The notes under the pieces are model-generated. The model had not been told where the DNA came from and searched no databases. It saw only the letters and a list, made by a program, of their open reading frames with translations. Both the position numbers and the translations under genes were made by a program. From Pomacea canaliculata (Eukaryota; Mollusca; Gastropoda; Architaenioglossa; Ampullariidae): a stretch of DNA of 64,000 bases. The first letter of the stretch is position 1; every line of letters begins with the position of its first letter. The stretch lies in contig NC_037590.1 of assembly GCF_003073045.1 (NCBI RefSeq), forward strand, positions 3,870,016 to 3,934,015. The letters run 5' to 3'. Shown piece by piece: positions 61,561 through 64,000 of this stretch.

Positions 61561-63399
61561 GTAGATGGTATCAGGGGAGGTAAGTGGGATAGGAGAAAAC
61601 ATGATTGGCCGCCACCTTCCACACGCCATGTCCTAGACATGGTAAACCATTTAATGTTCACTGCCCCTACAACTGCTAGATTACGAGACTCTTTAACTTT
61701 TTCATTTAATTGGTGGTAACATTGACAAGCTGAGGGTTATGTGTGACTGTTCTAAACCTTGAGTTTGATTTTATTTTTAAATCCACTATTGTGTCCATGC
61801 TTAATTATCACCTAGTTCTCCCATTTTGGAGATGATTTGTGTCAGATTATTTTGTGCAATACATTGTATTTAGTCTGCTTGTATTTGGCGGTGTGGTTTG
61901 TTAGATTGTCTCTTTTCGTTTTTATGTTCAGCTGTAAAGGAGGTTCTAGAGTTTTATAAAAACAGTCTTACGGGCTTCATGTTCTGCAACAGAACAGCTG
62001 TTGTTCTGACTAGTTTTTGTTTTCGATTTGGTTTGTTGAGGAATATTCAACAGAGATATTAGACATGTTTTAATTTACAAACCAGTAGTCAATTTTATTG
62101 TGTTGGTTGCAAATCATTTTGATCCTCATTGGATAAAACTGATGAGAGAGTTTTCATTTGCTTTTAACATTAGAAAGCAGAGTTTCTAGTTTTAACATAA
62201 AACCTCAAGGATCTTTAGCCATGGAGTACAGAGCTTGGTGTCTTAAAGATAACTCTGGACTAGAGGCAAGGTGGACATCTCAGGCACAAACAGTCAACTA
62301 ATAAAGTCCCATTCTCATGAAGATACTGATGGTTGAATGTTGGAGCTCTAGCACTGGTATGTCTTTTCACTTAAGTATAATTTTTAATGATCCCTCATAA
62401 TTATAGACACAGAGAATCTTAAGTAATTATTTCTTAAGAAATATTGGGATGCAACTATTGATTAGCTAGTTATATGTGTTAATTTTGTACATGAAGTAGG
62501 GGCGGCCCTATGCTCATGAGAGGAGCAACAAGGAATAAACTAACATGAAGTAGAGGGAGAGAATGATCAGAGGTAGGTGCATATGTCTGAGGCAAGCAGG
62601 CGATGTTGTCATTTGTCCAGGATGTGTGACTGGAAGAAATAAAGCTGGTGAAAATTTGTCATAGGCTAACTTTAGTTTTGCAGGCTGTTTTACTGTAACG
62701 TGACATAGATGTTATGCAATTATGAGACTAGTTAATCTGATAAACATGTGCATGGTTAGCGCAAAACACCAACAAACCTACAATAAAAACGACTATAATT
62801 TGGATGAGTACCTCTTAAAATATAAAGTGTTATTCCGAAGGCAATTTATTTTTTGTTTTCTTGTATGAAATCTGAATGAAAGAAGAGAAAATAAATAGAT
62901 CTAAGATGAGTTATAAAAGTTTCAAAAATTGGTTGCAGCACGAGTTACTCCATCCTTTGACAAAAACTGTGACCTTACTCCACCCTTTATTCTTTTTTCC
63001 CCACTTCTGCTTTTTCATCTGACATTGTCAAAGATACTCTTGTATACACCAGATTCACTCCTGCATTTAGGCATGTGGGTGTTTTCTTCCAACAAAAGTC
63101 GAACTACACCTGTTTCCTACATACCTTGTCTATTTTAATTATTTGTGCAACATATACTTGGGGCAAAAACATTCGCTTGCTTACTTCCAAACGAAAATAA
63201 TTTTACTATCCCCCACACATCAACGAATTGTAATCCCCAACAACTAAGAATTCTGAATTCAGCTTAATGCATGCCAGTAATTACACAGAAGAAAATTACT
63301 GAATGCAACTGCAATCTCTACTCCCCTCCCACCTTGCAAAATTCAAACTTTTTTTGCATTCTGTTATACACTTCAGCTGGGCCCAAAGGTCACACATTT

Positions 63400-63590
63400 G
63401 TTTCCTGAACTGTGTGGGCAAGGGAGTTTCTCCAGGACCAGCAGCAAAGTGTCATCTTGTAAACAAAGGCCACATTCAGAGAAAGAACAGCTTGCCCAAG
63501 ATGAGAACTGAGCCCAGGACAGCCAATCCTCACTATATTGGTGATAGGTGCAAAAACCGTTATGTCACCAGACCATACATCTTGTAAGGG
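63400..63590 (-). repeat. tRNA-derived SINE, second copy of the 24775 family
   Basis: On the minus strand GGTGACATAACGG, then ATTGGCTGTCCTGGGCTCAG and CTGTTCTTTCTC, align collinearly with 24775-24960. The box A and box B regions are degraded compared with that copy. Confidence 0.65.
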
Positions 63591-63869
63591 GTGGGTAGTT
63601 GTGTGCGTAGTTTCAAACACTGGTCATAAATGCAGGGGGCTTGACATTCCTCTACATGTGCAAATAAAGTCATGACAGGTTTCTCCAACCATGCCCTATC
63701 TTCGGTTAAATAGGTAGATGATATGGTGTTGGTTGCTTGTCTCAAAGACAAGACTTGCTGCCAAGCGATGTCCCCAATTAAGAAATGAAATTCATTACCT
63801 AAAATTTTTTTTTGGTGCATACTGTTTTGAAAACTGAAACACTGGTCCAGGATAGAAGGAAAGATCATC

Positions 63870-64000
63870 TGCAAGTGAGATGGCAGAAAAGATGCAAAGT
63901 TTTAGCTACCTAAGTACAGCGCTTGACAGTAAATTATGCTTCCAAGAAAACACTGACTTCATTTCTAGGATAATTTCTAGGAATTTTAGGGTCCGCAGTC
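63870..64000 (+). mobile_element. LINE reverse-transcriptase relic running off the right edge
   Basis: An open plus frame reads KMQSFSYLSTALDSKLCFQE, then NTDFISR. It matches the LINE motif V..FKYLGT.LDSKL.F..NT..I downstream of the catalytic residues. Only about 40 codons are inside the window. The frame is open this far, but intactness cannot be judged. Confidence 0.65.

Larger units (their letters stand above)
59144..64000. other. HID1 3' flank and intergenic sequence
   Basis: No coding exon is recognised. It holds a minisatellite, AT-rich microsatellites near 60370 and 60600-60650, a MITE nested in a SINE, a SINE and a LINE relic (listed separately). Candidate AATAAA signals for HID1 occur near 60080. 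The segment 61700-63390 shows nothing I recognise. Confidence 0.5.

Overview
The window is animal nuclear DNA: AT-rich, intron-dense, with GT-AG introns of about 0.1 to 4 kb and a background of decayed LINEs, tRNA-like SINEs and small DNA transposons. The gene set is a metazoan one. Small Ly6/quiver-type genes and the style of the SINE and LINE relics suggest a protostome, most likely a mollusc (perhaps a gastropod). That assignment is inference, because no rRNA, mitochondrial or other marker gene is present.

Layout. From about 534 to 7344 (+) lie the last eleven exons of a single-headed inner-arm axonemal dynein heavy chain, cut by the left window edge. From 9106 to 22441 (-) are three consecutive three-exon genes for small secreted, probably GPI-anchored Ly6/uPAR-fold proteins. 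They form a tandem array with identical splice phases. From 22.8 to 25.0 kb is a nest of repeats: a LINE relic, hAT-like elements and tRNA-like SINEs. From 25574 to 33503 (-) is a complete 13-exon DDX47. It sits head-to-head, 233 bp apart, with a complete 4-exon PHF5A (33737-38331, +). From 43479 to 48088 (-) is a two-coding-exon DAPP1 (SH2 plus PH). It is head-to-head, 239 bp apart, with a complete 21-exon HID1 (48328-59143, +). The last 5 kb is HID1 3' flank with repeats and a LINE reverse-transcriptase relic running off the right edge.

How the genes relate. DDX47 (rRNA processing helicase) and PHF5A (SF3b subunit) are constitutive RNA-processing genes that probably share one bidirectional promoter. 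DAPP1 (phosphoinositide/tyrosine-kinase adaptor) and HID1 (myristoylated trans-Golgi/dense-core-vesicle factor) form a second such pair. The Ly6 trio is a local duplication series.

The most unusual material is in the mobile fraction. One MITE family has three copies in this window, each with a perfect 6-bp target duplication and each in an intron of a different gene. Two other MITEs are nested inside tRNA-like SINEs. A LINE fragment with a 17-bp target duplication and a tetranucleotide tail lies in a HID1 intron, and a decayed MULE transposase lies in a PHF5A intron. I see no CRISPR array, true tRNA, rRNA or recognisable endogenous virus. No wholly new system is evident; the Ly6 array and the 6-bp-TSD MITE family are the best candidates for follow-up.
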